Of a DNA stretch of 64,000 nt, positions 44,041 through 57,431 are shown piece by piece (the first letter of the stretch is position 1; each line of letters begins with the position of its first letter). Position numbers and translations under genes: made by a program. The stretch is taken from positions 15,293,118 through 15,357,117 of the forward strand of contig CM026431.1 of NCBI GenBank assembly GCA_014871385.1. Reading direction: 5' to 3'. This DNA comes from Ceratodon purpureus. Lineage: Eukaryota > Streptophyta > Bryopsida > Pseudoditrichales > Ditrichaceae. The notes beneath the pieces are model-generated. The model was not told where the DNA came from. It was given only the letters and a program-made list of their open reading frames with translations, and searched no databases.

Positions 44041-46379
44041 ATTCTGAGTGTAGCATCTTATTTCTTTAAGAATGATTTTGGCTAGTTACTGACCACTAAA
44101 GGATATAGACGATTTCAATGATACTCCATTTTATTTACTCTTTTGAGCAAGTATAGATGTATGTTGATTTTGTATTTTACAATATTGTTATATTTACATG
44201 TTTATGATTCAAATTATTCTGTCTATAATTTTTTATCATTCATTCTCTTTCGCTAATGTGAAAATATTAATTTCAAGATTCGTTTGTCATTACAATAAGC
44301 TCGAACATGTAAGTCATATTACGAGCATGTTTCTTACATTTTAAAGAAATAACAATTCTAGAGCTTGATCAACTATGGATATAACTCCAGAAGATCAAAT
44401 ATTCTTTAATTATTAGAAACATTTAATTCTTCATCAATGTTGAAATTCTTCCAATTTTTTTTTAAACACAAGTAAAGCTATGATTTTAAACACTTGTAAA
44501 ATCATGATTCAAATCATTTTTTATATTTACATGCTTATTAGTCAAAAATCTTGTACTACAAATGAGCTCAAAAATATTTTCAACTAATCATGTGATTGTC
44601 AGTTCATTAATTTTTTTATTTTTAAATATGTGATTAAACCCAAAAAAAAACAAAAAAAACAAAACATTTGAAACAAAACAAGAAGAAGAACGGAAAAGAA
44701 AGTAGTTTCAAATGCATCATCATTTCCAGTTCTATGACTTTTAACACCAGACTTGTCCATCTAATTTATATCTTCTTTAATCAAGGAAAATAATCATTTT
44801 AACATTTTTCCACACCCTTGGAAATTGGAATTGGATTTAATCATTTTGTTGATAAATTTAATTTGAGAAATTTCATAAATCTGGTTCGAAGCTTCAAATT
44901 AGAATACCTCCGGAATGAAAACTCATTTTTCCTCCCATCAAAACAAAGTCCCAACTAAATTTCCAAAACGTCCCAAGCATTTGAACATCATGTAAAATTT
45001 GAATCAACCCCAGATGTTTCTGAGCCCATCCCTGTTGCAGTAATATACCACTTCATGAATCCCCAGAAGCATCAAAACCAGCATCATCCAAAAGAGATGC
45101 TTCCACTGCCATTTTTTAATACTATTCTCCTCCGAACAAAGCATCTGCGCATGAGCCAGGAGTCATCGACTCGCCCTTTCAGAGTCATCGACGGGGCACA
45201 ATAATTTGCATACGCTGCTGCTCATTTGCTCCTCCGATGACTCACATGTGGAGCATTCTTCCGCATGCAACTAGCTAGAGAGACAGTGACACCATTATCA
45301 TTCTAGACTGACTTGCTGATCCATCGATCCATAATTCTAGTACCCTGCTCTCGGTGTCTTTCGAATCTTGTGCTAGTGAGAAGAAGAAGAATCAGGGCCT
45401 GGAATTCGGTTCAAGCAACTGGATCACTTCAACGAGCAGGTGATTGAATTCGGTAGCTGAGGAAGATCGACCGGTGAGAGGTACTCCATTTTTCAAGGCA
45501 CCTGGCCCAGTTCTTCGTTTTTATTCCTGCATTCAAACGATGAAGAATTTGTGAGCTTAGAGCTGCTAGTGTTGTCTTGGTGATGCCCATTTAGATTCAT
45601 TTACAAAACATGATACGAATGTGGGCCTAGCTTGAGTAAGAGATGATTTCCTTCTTGGAAGCGTTTTGTTTGCCAAAAGGATGGCTTTTATTGCTATGTC
45701 TGTTTTGCAGGCTGTTTAGCTAGGGTTGGCTAGATTGCTCATGCCATGGCTGACCTTCGTCACCTTTGTTGTGTTGCTTAGATATTAAGGATGATAGCGC
45801 CACTTTCACTGTTGATGTTAGTATGCACATGAGTTTTAGTTGTGCTGGTTGATTTTGCTTGCTGTGTGATCGATTGTACTCTTGTCGTTAAGGTTGAAGG
45901 TGAAGAGACTCTCCGGTGTTTAATGAGTGAGTTTTGCAAGTTGGGTTCAGTACCTCGTACGCTTAAACCTCAGGTGTATGGTTCCAGGTTTATATATTCT
46001 TACATGAATCTATAAACGGTTTAGCACGGTTGTGGATTTGTAAACTCTGGCCCTTATATCTCCACATCTCCGTGCTCAAGTGTATGATAGCCAAGGATCA
46101 GAACTACCATAGCATCTCTCATCGTATCGACTTCTCTAGGGTTTGTTCATCATTGAGCTTGAATTTTCGAGTTCCAATACTGTCATGCCAAAGCAAGGTT
46201 GTTCAGCATCTTGGTTTCATTTTCACAAACTAGTCGTGATGTTTGGGTACATGATTCGAGAGTCTCTTTGCAGATAATCAAGACCAGAGGATGTGCTGAG
46301 GCTCCGCTTCCAGACTCAAGACCCTCCCTGGAAAGAATATCGACTTGCTTGCCCGTGAATCGTTCGTTTCTCTGCAGTA
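44041..46379. other. AT-rich spacer and leader region of PFP-beta
   Basis: The first kilobase is AT-rich with no gene. From about 45130 to 45480 the sequence looks like the promoter and first leader exon of the PFP gene; a leader intron probably ends at CTCTGCAG (46370-46377), two bases before the ATG. The exact transcription start cannot be seen. Confidence 0.4.
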
Positions 46380-48077
46380 ATGACGGTGATGAATCCTTAC
46401 GGCCATCTGGAGGACCTCAAGTCGCCGAACAAAATCGGCACGCGAGACTTATCCGTGTACAGTCTCGTGCAATCCAGCCGACTGGATCACACGCCTCCTC
46501 TACCCAAAGTCTTCCATGGCCACTTCAAGCTCAACCATGGACCTCCTTCGACATCGGCAGGGCACCCGGAGGAGATCAAGAACCTCTTCCCGAACCTATT
46601 CGGGCAACCGTCGGTTCAGCTGGTGCCATGTGACGGGCCGTCTTACAACGAGGACCGGAAGCTGAGAGTCGGCGTGGTGTTGTCCGGCGGGCAAGCGCCA
46701 GGAGGTCACAATGTCATAGCCGGTATGTTTGATTACCTTCAAGTTCATGCCCCGGGGAGCGTGTTGTATGGGTTCAAGGGTGGCCCTGCAGGGATCATGC
46801 GCAACAAGTGGGTGGAAATCACGGAGACCCTCGTGTACCCCTTCAGAAACCAGGGCGGGTTCGACATAATCTGCAGCGGACGGGACAAGATCGAGACGCC
46901 GGAGCAGTTCAAGCAGGCTGAGGAGACGGTCACAGCGTTGGACTTGGATGGGTTGGTGGTAATCGGGGGCGACGACTCCAACACAAACGCTGCCCTGCTT
47001 GCGGAATATTTCAGGTCACGGAAGCTCAAGACGCGCGTCCTGGGATGCCCGAAGACGATAGACGGGGATCTGAAGTCCAAGCAAGTGCCGATCAGCTTCG
47101 GCTTCGATACGGCGTGCAAGCTGTACTCGGAGATGATTGGGAACATCATGGTGGACGCAAGGTCGACGGGGAAGTACTACCATTTCGTGCGCCTGATGGG
47201 CCGCGCTGCCTCCCACATCACCCTGGAGTGCGCCTTCCAGACGCACCCCAACGTGGCCATAATCGGTGAGGAGGTGCATGCCCAGAAGCTGACGCTGCGG
47301 CAGGTCACGAACAGTATTGCGGATGTGGTGTGCAAGCGCGCGCATCTGGGGAAGCACTTCGGAGTGGTGTTGATCCCCGAGGGGCTGATTGACTTCATCC
47401 CCGAGATTGAGAATCTGATTGCCGAGCTTAACGATCTCCTGGCAACTCAAGGGTGTGATCCCCAGGGGCACTGGAAGTCGAAGCTGAAACCCGCATGCCG
47501 TGCGCTGTTCAACTCGTTACCACACAACATCCAGGAGGAGCTGCTCCTGGAGCGAGACCCCCACGGGAATGTGCAGGTGGCGAGGATCGAGACGGAGAAG
47601 ATGCTGATCTCCATGGTGGAGGCGGAGCTCTTCGCTCGGCAGCACGAGGAGACTTTCAAAGGCCATTTCAAGGGGCAAGCGCACTTCTTTGGTTACGAAG
47701 GCCGCTGCGGATTGCCGACCAACTTCGATGCGACCTACTGCTATGCGCTTGGGTTCGCAGCCAGCGCTCTTCTCCATTGTGGCCAAACAGGGCTGATTGC
47801 TTCTGTGTCGAATTTGACAGCGCCTGCGTCCGAGTGGGTCGTGGGCGGGACTGCTCTCACAGAGCTCATGGATGTGGAGCGGCGGAGGGGGAAGAATAAG
47901 CCCGTGATTAAGAAGGCTATGGTGGAGCTTGATGGTGCTCCTTTCAAGAAATTTGCCAGCCTTCGTGATGCATGGGCTGTGGAAGATAGTTACATCAGCC
48001 CGGGGCCAATCCAGTTCTCAGGTCCTACTGCTGATGATACATGCTACACTCTCAAGCTTGAGGTTGGCTCATTGTGA
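46380..48077 (+). CDS. PFP-beta: Pyrophosphate-fructose-6-phosphate 1-phosphotransferase, beta (catalytic) subunit
   Basis: A single uninterrupted coding exon of 565 residues, full family length (about 566 in Arabidopsis). The enzyme interconverts fructose 6-phosphate and fructose 1,6-bisphosphate with PPi in the cytosol; the beta subunit is catalytic and pairs with a regulatory alpha subunit. Motifs: GGQAPGGHNV (103-112), GGDDSNTNA (196-204, PPi-specific in place of the ATP-type GGDGS), PKTIDGDLK (224-232, catalytic Asp and PPi-binding Lys) and MGRAASHITLECA (273-285, fructose phosphate binding). ATG follows a strong 3' splice site, so the only visible intron is in the leader. In seed plants the gene has many coding introns as far as I recall; the intron-free form suggests an old retroposition or intron loss. 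Confidence 0.97.
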   Translation: MTVMNPYGHLEDLKSPNKIGTRDLSVYSLVQSSRLDHTPPLPKVFHGHFKLNHGPPSTSAGHPEEIKNLFPNLFGQPSVQLVPCDGPSYNEDRKLRVGVVLSGGQAPGGHNVIAGMFDYLQVHAPGSVLYGFKGGPAGIMRNKWVEITETLVYPFRNQGGFDIICSGRDKIETPEQFKQAEETVTALDLDGLVVIGGDDSNTNAALLAEYFRSRKLKTRVLGCPKTIDGDLKSKQVPISFGFDTACKLYSEMIGNIMVDARSTGKYYHFVRLMGRAASHITLECAFQTHPNVAIIGEEVHAQKLTLRQVTNSIADVVCKRAHLGKHFGVVLIPEGLIDFIPEIENLIAELNDLLATQGCDPQGHWKSKLKPACRALFNSLPHNIQEELLLERDPHGNVQVARIETEKMLISMVEAELFARQHEETFKGHFKGQAHFFGYEGRCGLPTNFDATYCYALGFAASALLHCGQTGLIASVSNLTAPASEWVVGGTALTELMDVERRRGKNKPVIKKAMVELDGAPFKKFASLRDAWAVEDSYISPGPIQFSGPTADDTCYTLKLEVGSL

Positions 48078-48845
48078 ATCGTCACTGTAAATACGGAAAT
48101 CAGTATATACACACACTTCTTTCTCTCACAAATGTAAACTTTTCTTTTGCATCTGTAGTAGCTTGCGAGTTTTGCCTGCTTGATTCCATGCGCGCTGCAG
48201 CTCAAATCACATGGGTTGTTCGCATTGAGATCATTCTCTGATAAACCTGAAGGATGGTTATAATGTGGACGCTTTACAAAAATCTTGAAAATTTGTGACG
48301 GGCTCAAATTACAAGATTATGACTTCGGAAATTTTCTTTACACGTAAGTTTCCATGTGTCTGTACGAAAAGCAAAAATGCTAATACACCCCTGCACCATG
48401 CTATCTCAAAACTGAGATACTTTTCTAGAGACCAGTGGAATCATACCGTAGGTCTTGCACTTCGAGTACTTTCTCTGGAGGCGTTTCAGTAAAGCAATAC
48501 AGTTCCTGCGCTTCTATTAAACTCTCAGGCTAGTTACAAAATTCTTGTCAAGAACTACGATTCTTATGATAGTTGCTCCTGGTTTAATTAGGACAGGGCA
48601 GATTCAAGAGCTCCAAACAGGATCCTCGTTCACGTCGCCAGTTATGATACAAATGCAAGTTCTCACCCAGGTACAGGACTTGGTACAACCCAGCCAAGTT
48701 CTCTCGAGCATTGTCTTGGCGAGATTGCCAGAGTTTGACGGCAGCTGAAGGGGCTTTGATTGAGAGATAACCGCAATCAGTAAGCTCATAAACTCCAACT
48801 AAGTGCAAGTAAGATGTTGATGTCGGCAGAGAATGGGCTGAATGA
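48078..48845. other. Convergent 3' region between PFP-beta and the LysM receptor kinase
   Basis: Contains the 3' UTRs of the two genes. No other gene, repeat or RNA was seen. Confidence 0.4.
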
Positions 48846-51003
48846 TCACCGTGCTTCGATGGAGACGGTGGACATGCCGGAGTCATAGCCAGCACTTGTC
48901 TCCCACTCTTGTGATGCCGCCAGCATCTTCGAGAGCGCAAACGTGACATCCTTCATGCTTGGTCGCAGTGCGGGGTCTGCATCCACACAAGTTCTGGCCA
49001 AACTCGCCACGCTCAATGCGATGTCCATGGGGAAGGCGGAATGCAACTGGGGGTCCAAAAACCTCCGCAACTGCACCGTTTGCCGATCCGCACCGACATC
49101 TAGCACATCGTGAATGATTTCTGACAACGCTCGCTCCCTCTCCCCACGTTCCTCCGCGTCCTCCTCAGGCCTCACGATCGCTTCCTTCCCGGACAGAATC
49201 TCCAAAAGCACCACGCCGTAGGCAAAGACGTCGGCCTTCACGGTGACCAACCCATGTTCCAGATACTCGGGCGCCATGTAGCCCTGCGTTCCCGTAATGT
49301 GGCGCGTCAGAAGAGGCCCGTCTCCAGAGGACGCTGCCGACTTGGCCATTCCGAAATTGGCAACTTTGGCTCGGAAATGGCTGTCCAGAAGAATGTTGCT
49401 GCTCTTCACGTCTTTGTGCACGAAACTAGGGTTCGTGTAGTTGTGGATGTACTCCAACCCAGACGCCACATCCAGCGCGATCCGCACTCGGGCGATCCAT
49501 GGCAAGTACGCCGCGCTTTGGGTGAACCTGTTGCGACCAATTGCGGCTTGATTGCTCAGGCAGTCGTTTAGGGATCCATTCTCAGCATACTCATAAATGA
49601 GATACAAATGTTCGGATCCGCCAACACACATTCCCACGAGCTTTATCTGCATTAGATCACAGCTTCATATCAGACCCCATTCGAAAGGAAAAAGAACAGT
49701 GAGAAAAATTTCATGCCGAGGATGAGCATTTGCAGATGCTATTTGGAAGTGAGGTGTGATTCCTTACCAGGTTGCTGTGATGAACTTGGCAGAGAATTTT
49801 AAGCTCTTGCGACATATTCCCCTTCATCTGTTTGATTGCAACGACCTGGCCATTGATGCGACCCCGGTACACTGAGCCTTGAATTAGATTCTCGTCACTG
49901 AAATCATGAGTAGCGTCTTGAAGCTCCTGGTACGAAAGCAAAATGGGCTTGTCAGAGCCGACCACATCCGACATGCCTGCGAGAACCTCAAGATGGTAAG
50001 CATTCGGCTTCACTGGTTCATCCCCTTTCGTTGAGCCGCTAGGTGCGTTCTGGTAATAACCCCGGCTCTCGTACAGACCACCTTTGGTAAGTCCCTCATC
50101 GCCACTCTTGGAGCACGCCTTGCACAACAACAGAGCGAGCATTACAGCCGCCAATGTCAGCCCAAAGGCTCCAACCGCAATGCCGATGTAAAGTGGAGTG
50201 AGTGACGCCGATTTCGTGGCCACGATGGGGGAAGCGGGTGCCGGCACAGGGGGAGATGAAATAGGGGGAGGTGAACTTGGAACTGAGGCGAAGTTCATGG
50301 TTGCTAGGGGCGGTAACGTCGCAAGCGGGACAAGAAGCGTGGTGTTCTCGCCGAGAGAAGCGTTGAGCGGCAGCTGATTCGCAGCCCCAAGCTGGGCCGC
50401 TGGGATGCCGAAGTAGCCACTGATGATTTCGAGGGTCTCACCAGGGTAGACAGTGTAAGTCAGCAAGAAGTTGGTCCCATTTGCGATCTGGGCTGCAGTC
50501 GGGCAAGCGCAGAAGATGCCCACCTTCATGACATCTCCGATTTGGAGGTTGAAGACGTCATAGGTGGGGTTCAGAACCTCCATGGCCTGGTACGTCGTCA
50601 GCCCGCCGTAGATAGTCACCGACAGCAGCCAGTACGTGTCACCCGAGACGATTGTGTGCGAGACTTCCATTTGGGAGGTCACGTTCTGGCAACTGCAGCT
50701 CAATGGGATGTACAGAGCTTGCCCCATCTGCAGAGGGGCGGTGGTCGCCATGACATTCAAGCCACTCACATTGGAAACACTTGCAGGAGTCTGGTTGAAA
50801 TAACCCCCCACTTTCTGCAGCGTTTCTCCCTGTTGGAAGGTCCTGTACAAGGCATAAGTGCTGCATGTTTTGCGAAGTCCGTTGCAGGTGTAGCCGTCTG
50901 TGTTGTTGTACTGCTGCTGTGCCATCGTCCTCATGGGAGCCATGGCCGCTACGCACACCAAGCACACCAACAGAAACAGCCCATCTCTTGGAATCCGCGC
51001 CAT
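48846..51003 (-). CDS. LysM receptor-like kinase, LYK4/LYK5/NFR5-like, degenerate kinase
   Basis: Two exons, 49768-51003 and 48846-49646 (intron GTAAGG...ATGCAG), 678 residues in frame. The start is set at MARIPRD (51003), since the frame's upstream codon is TTG. A signal peptide comes first, then the ectodomain with three LysM modules separated by the Cys pairs typical of plant LysM receptors (CNGLRKTC, CSC at about 103-105, CAC at about 165-167). A Pro-rich stalk and a transmembrane helix at about 268-293 follow. The kinase domain lacks a proper Gly-rich loop (LIQGSVYRG), keeps AIKQM, has HKD for HRD and NFG for DFG. This fits the LYR/LYK4/LYK5 group, inactive co-receptors for chitin or lipochitooligosaccharides that signal through an active LYK partner at the plasma membrane. 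The ligand is not shown. Confidence 0.93.
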
Positions 51004-54000
51004 CTTACACAACAGAGAGAAATATTGCCCTCCACTTGTGCTCTATGCTTCACTTTGCCCCGAATCGCTTCACTCCGTCAGTTTCTTGCTTTCACCAGAA
51101 TACCGAACAGCGCTCCAGCCTGTGAACTAAACGATGAGATCAATCGTCTCGTCAGCTTCAACTCAGTTGAAACATAACCTTACAAGTCCATTCCAGAAAG
51201 AACCTTCCAATGATAAAACATCCTCTACTCGTAGTACGGATTTAGTATAATTGGGTTGGATGAGTGCAGTTGCCTCTCAGCTCTTGCAGTATTATCTTAC
51301 AAAGCAACGATACATTAAAACTCTGCTTCTTAAGCCACCTTTGACTGCTCTGCAGCAACTCATTCCAGAAAGGAGCAGGAAAGCAGGTGAAGTAAAACCT
51401 AAGGCCATATCTACCCACAACTTTCTACCAATCTCTCTGAAGACAAACAACACCACTCTCTCAAACAACCCTACGCCATTTCCAACCAAGAGAGCTACCG
51501 AAACACTCAACACACCACACAAAGTCTCAGTTTTCGGCAAAACATACCTGCTCTGCCACAGGGCAACTAGCCATAACCACACAACCCAAACCGAAATTCT
51601 CACACTCAAGCCCACACCTTGGTCATCTTCAACGCGAGCTCGGTCTAGAAACGCCCAAACACCAAAACTCTAGAGATCATGAGTCTAGTTCCTGATGAAT
51701 ACAGCAAGTGACCGCCAAGACGACGTAAAAACTTGGTGAACAAAAGATCAAACTTCTGAAACGTACTCTCAACCTACAGCCTGGGGTCACCGAAGCGTCT
51801 CAAACTCCAAGGCATCGTCCTGTGCACTTGAATATCACCACCAAGGATGGGATGGGCCTTGTGAGCACATGGGCAGTGCTCTTAAACTGTCGACATGAAC
51901 TGGCTGGCCATGACATGCGCGAGGGTGAAGCTGAGCAGTGTCCGACAACGTAAACGACGACGGGCGTAATGACGACCAGAGAACACGGAAGCTGTGCACG
52001 GATGAGCCGCTTTCTGGACATGGTGTGAATGGGCATGGACCATGGTCACCGGAAGTCGGAAGTTGGTGAAAAATTCCCACCTTCGGTGACTGTACCGACC
52101 CACCGGTCCCTCACTTCACTTTGGAATGATCACCGAATATGGGATTTTCATCGCATCTTGTAACTTCGACGGTGAAAGCTCAGCTACTTCTCCGACTCTT
52201 GCAAAATGCAATTATACCTAGACATGCCTTTGTGAAATATACTCATAGAAAACAGTGTCCTGGGATGATCATGAAGACGGTGATCAGAACTGTTCAATCA
52301 GTGATTTGGGCTCCAGTGTCTTGAGATGTTGGATTACTTGGTTACTTGAAATGAAATTACTTTTTTCACTCATTGTGGTCTATAGTAATTGCCTTGTTTT
52401 TGGTGTAACAGTGGTGAAGGCATTTTACAGAAAAAGTCATGCCAAGTTTGTGCTGCCTTGGATTCTGGTAAATAATTTTGCCATTGGGGCGAGCCTTTTA
52501 TTGGTTTGGGTGAGCGTTTGTATTATTTCAGTGGGTGAAATGCCCGGACAATAAACCTCGCCCTCATTTTAATGATGAGGCAAGCCCTCCCCGACTCCTC
52601 TCCTCCGCCCGATTCTAATTTTAAGGAGCTCATGGCCCCCTTTTAATAATTTTGATATTTGTAATGGGACCAAGGACCCCAAATTACTCTAACAGGCCCT
52701 CACTTAGTTAATTTTAGGTAGTTTATTTATCTCTTCTTTTTTTAAAATCATCAACAATATATTTATAAGGGGCTTTTTTCCCGACCAGTGGCTGCCCTAG
52801 TTGGGGGCCCTTATCATTATTACGACAAAAGGAGGTATATTGCTGGGGTGAAATGTTCATTCACGGATGTTTAAAATTTATATTATTTTGGGGTTAATGG
52901 GGTACAAGCTAAGATGAAGCCCATGGGGTACACTGATTGATGTTGCTTTGAAGTTTACAATGGACGAAGTCATGACTCGTGTTTTAGGTTTTCAAATTAT
53001 GAAACATTTGTTTTGGTTTCCTTTCCAGAGCTTTCTCTGGTGGTAGTTTGTGAGGCTTTTGTTTGTCATATTTGAGGACCTCCTAGTCTAAAGATGGATT
53101 AAAAGAATTGCCTCAGAAAGTTCACTGAACTGAGTTCATCAAGTTGATGTAATAAACTGCACTTAACCTATTGCATGTGCCTGGTGATACCATGGACTAA
53201 GGTTGCGAGGTACACTTACCAATGCAATTTCTGTACTATGCTTTGGGTATTGTGAGTATGGCCTTAGAACTTGGATTATATTGTAAGTTACAAAACGTAG
53301 ATTTCAGTGTACTTAGAAGGTTGAGGATTTTCTTCATCTTTAGAGGACTGTATCGTGCAACGCCCAGATTACTAAAATCCATCCCTGAAATTGCTATATC
53401 CTGAACCCTGAAATCATAGGCATTGATATCATTAGCATCTGTGCCTATTTCATGCAATCCAATGAGATTGTGTGACGACTCTTGCTCAAAAAATTCTCCT
53501 GACTGCAACCAATAACATTCAAGGACCAATGAGATAAAATAGTATCTAGCAGCATCCTAAACTTCTAAAAGTAATTAAAATTTGTGATTAGAATAAGCGT
53601 ACTTTTTTTAACATGGTTTTATTTTAAATAAATCGTAGTGAATAAGAATTATTTTACATGGTTCATTTAACCTTTGCAATCTTAATCTTTATTTAACTAA
53701 TTTTTTCATTCTCACCTATAGTTGATTGGTGCAATTATGTTTTCAAAAAGTTAAGTGACCCTTGGTTTATCAAAATCCACTATAAAAACGTCCAATTCTT
53801 AGTATTTTGAGATATTTTATTAAATGTGTATATTTTTTTAAATTGAGCACAACATGAACATCTAGGTGGTTGTAAAAGAAATATGCTTGTAATATTTTAG
53901 TCTTAGAGTCAAATTGTTATGTCTTATAATTTGATGATTTTAATTTATAAACAAGAATTGGACATTGGTAGGTTTTTTGAGCTCTTGGGCAAGTACATTT

Positions 54001-56626
54001 GATGTTGATTTGAATGTGAGATGTAGGATATAGTTATAGCGTTGTTGGAGTATAATTATTTTAATCTAATCATTTGATAAAAATTAGATTTTCAAGGTAT
54101 TTTTCTTTGCTCTACGGCAATTTGAGCAACTATCCAAGACTCCTCTAATTCCTCTATGATTTTCTATACATGTAACTAACATAATTTTATTTGAAATTTT
54201 CATAAGATAATATAAAATAAAATCATCATATAGTACAAAAACTATAGTCTAAGAAAAGTCAAAGTTTATGCACTCTTACATGCAAGGTGCAAGAAGACCT
54301 TCTTTGCCACATAAATATTGGAGATTTTTTTCATTTCTTTTTTTCCCCCACACGAAAGACATTTGGTGTTGACTATTTGAATTATTGTCATTCAAAACTT
54401 TGAATTTGCAGAAAAGTAAAATGGGTATTAAGAATGCTATGGACTTTCTTCATTCTAAGATTTCTTTGGAAGTGTTTCACATCTTTGTTACATCTAAAAT
54501 TTGGTACGCAAGCAACCAAATATGGTCTTTTTGATAATGTTTGGAAAACTAAATCAAATTCATGGAAAAAAATCACCTCTAAGACGAAACAATGTGTGTT
54601 AATATTCTTTCGCAAGTTCCAAAGAATTAAATTCTTCACTTCAAACACTATAATCTTTCAATGTAAGGAGTAAAAAATTCTAAAAAACAAGAACACATTA
54701 CTTTAGTTACTGAGTTCAAGATCTGTTTACACTAGAAAAAAAAAAATTACACTACAAAGGGAAGTTTTGAATTATTTTAAAAAAATACAGTCAACAAACT
54801 TTAGGGGGCTAAAGTGCGTGAGTACAGATAAAATCAGTCAAGTTCTTCCAAAATCATAATATCCCACGATGACATATAGGAACTTGTCATTACATGAAGG
54901 AAGAAGTTTGGGCCATGTGACTCCCACAGCCTTCAAAGCAGTCCGGAATTGACAAAATAGTACACTATTCGCATCTGGGATTAAATCAATTTCTATTCTA
55001 TGCAAACACTCTTTCATGATCTTCTGGATTCATTGCATACATTCTACAGGATTTCATGCAATTCTAACCATCCAATTTGTATCCAACATTTACTACCAAC
55101 TCCTCCACTTAATTATTTAGAATGCATGAAGAATACATTCTAGAAGAAGAAGACCTCCGACTCCGAAGGGGCCGGCGCAAATATAGTGTTTGTTCATTCT
55201 ATTCATTAATCTAATGGCCACTAGACAAAGGATAATGACCTAAAGCTACTTTCCCTTTTCGAAGGTAAACATTTTTCTACACTAAGCGCCTTTCAACATA
55301 AAAGACAACCGACATTTTTCTACACTTTTCTACACTTTTCTACATGCCTCGGATGATGGGATCTGAAGTTAGGTTTAGAGATCACAATCACGCAGCTATT
55401 ATCCTTTTTTACTAAAATTATTTGGTAATTTATATGTGATACTAATATGATATTAATATGATGTTTAGGTAAGATTTAGGTTTTGAACCAAAAAAATCCT
55501 AAACCTCCAAATTTAAATGGGTAATTTGGCACTTTCATTTGGCTAACTTACAACCAACTGGATCTCTCCGATCATTGATCTGAAGTTCAGAAATTCTGAA
55601 CCCCAAGCCCTGTCTGTGATCTGGAGTCTGTACTCCATGACCATGCCTGGTTTGACTTAAGGGTCCACCAAAAAAATCTTCAAATCCACTATTGGAATCA
55701 TTGGATCTTGGGTCTGTACAACTCTGCTGATCTCTGATAGGGCTATTGAGGCATAACTAAGACCGGCTCTGACTCTGGTCCACTATTGCCATGACTCCTG
55801 AACTGTACACAGTACGACAAGCATGAATATACAACTTAAAGAAAGTCTGATTTCAAACAAAGTTGCAGCAACGCAGTTATGAGCAAGTGGTTCTTTACAT
55901 CCTCCTCACCCACCCAACCCTCCTACTTCGTTGACAAAAATGTCTCCTCCAGGCAGTCCCCCAGATTGTTTTAACTTTTATCATTTGATTCGTACCCAGA
56001 AGGTGGATTCATTACACTTCACTACAATGTATGGGTACATACATTGAGGGAGTTGTTCACTTTGCCAATAATTCGCATGGTATTTTGTTCAGTGGTGATA
56101 GACAGAGGATAATACCATGTAAGGCATGGTGGAGTTTCAACAGGGGCAATTGGCTTGTAACTTGACTTGGAACCCATATGGCCACAGTGTCGTACTGTAC
56201 CTGGCAGTCAGAACGTATTTTGGTCTCTACCTCATTGGCATTTTCAATGACATTCAGTGTATTTTAACAAAGGTACAGTTTCACTTGGACAAGTAACCAG
56301 TCGAAAATGTCAGTCAAACTGTCAATAGCATGTCGTTGAGCAATCCTTTTTAGAATACTCTGAGTCACACACTTTCAGCCTTCAGGATGCAAATCTAATT
56401 CATTAATTGCGTTACATCATCACAAAGACTTGTCAGATTTTCCATCTCAGCTGCAACACAAAATTCAATTAGAATGTGACTCCCTGTGAAGTTTGAACAA
56501 AGAAGTTGCTTCAACCACAACACTCGTTGCAAGTACAAGCCTTACAAGTGGCCCAACAGAACTAAAGGTGGGACAGCACATGAAGTTCTAGAAGATGCAG
56601 TAAATTATAAAAGCATCATGAGCCTC
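51004..56626. other. Long AT-rich spacer, no supported gene
   Basis: The first 0.3 kb is the upstream region of the LysM receptor kinase. The rest has only short frames without recognisable domains. Near 55320 the phrase TTTCTACACT is repeated three times. Around 52550-52850 there is a CCCTC-rich stretch that may be a decayed mobile element, but no ends were found. Confidence 0.4.
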
Positions 56627-57367
56627 CTACGCCAAGAACTTCCGTGAAAGTGGAACGACATAGGGCAGCCTGATGAATCCTATATTTCCCCTTGGATTGT
56701 TTAAGAACAACCTTGCTCCACAACATTGAAGAATACATTTTTTGCACAAGAAATTTTCATAGTAAAGCCACCACAACCAAATCAGTGCAACCAGGAGCGA
56801 CACCCCAAGCATGAAATGAGAACACCAATAAATATTCATGGCCCGCTTGTCGTAAGTCTTGTATAAGGACTGTACAGTACAATGCCATTTCATCTCGGAC
56901 TCTGATCTACTACTTAGTGTCTGATGTTACACCGTTTCTATCGAATCCACCACAGCAACCAGTCCTCGCAAATGGGATCTGTAAGCAGCTCAGATACAAT
57001 GCGAAAAGAATTGCAAAAGCTACTCCAACTAAACAGACCTGGTTCCAGAATGCCTTCGTGCAGGACCGCTCAATCCTAGAGATACCGTTGTCAGTCTCCT
57101 GCAAGGCGTCTACATATCACCAGCAGCTTCAGAGTTCACTGGAAACTACATCGATCATGTCACAAGACGCACACATGCAGTTTCTGCAAGCAGATCCAGA
57201 ATGTCTTCAACAAAAACCTGCCTTGCAGTATCATGAGAGATAGCTGTAATGCCTTCCCAAAAACGAGCTCGAAAATCTCTCCATTGATTGTCATGAATCG
57301 AGCTGCCACAATTCAGCGAAGGGATCGCTCCGGAGGTTATCCAAATCCCATCAATGAACTTCCCAGA
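56627..57367 (-). other. Possible exons or remnant of a membrane protein
   Basis: Three minus-strand frames lie close together: 57155-57367 (no ATG; contains WRDFRARFWEGITAISHDTA), 56910-57104 (contains ERSCTKAFWNQ and a hydrophobic segment) and 56627-56893 (hydrophobic segment with LLVALIWLWWLYY and CKKC). The amino acid composition looks like real protein and a 3' splice site (CCTTGCAG) precedes the second. I do not recognise the family and cannot join them reliably. They could instead be the 3' UTR of the phosphatase gene or a decayed gene. Confidence 0.3.
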
Positions 57368-57431
57368 TCATATCAAGCAAGAAAGGAAGTCCTGTGACAA
57401 TGCTTCTAATTAAGCGTCCACAATAAGTGGG

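Noticed and set aside
24119..44086. ATTTTGGCTAGT occurs on both sides of the large transposon as a possible target duplication
   Set aside because: The copies lie about 107 bp and 36 bp outside the inverted ends, not next to them, so they cannot be a target-site duplication.
51292..51615. A 107-codon hydrophobic minus-strand frame
   Set aside because: No start context or homology that I can see; likely chance in the upstream region of the LysM receptor kinase.
54388..54673. Overlapping frames on both strands in AT-rich DNA
   Set aside because: No domain, low-complexity composition, and both strands open, typical of chance.
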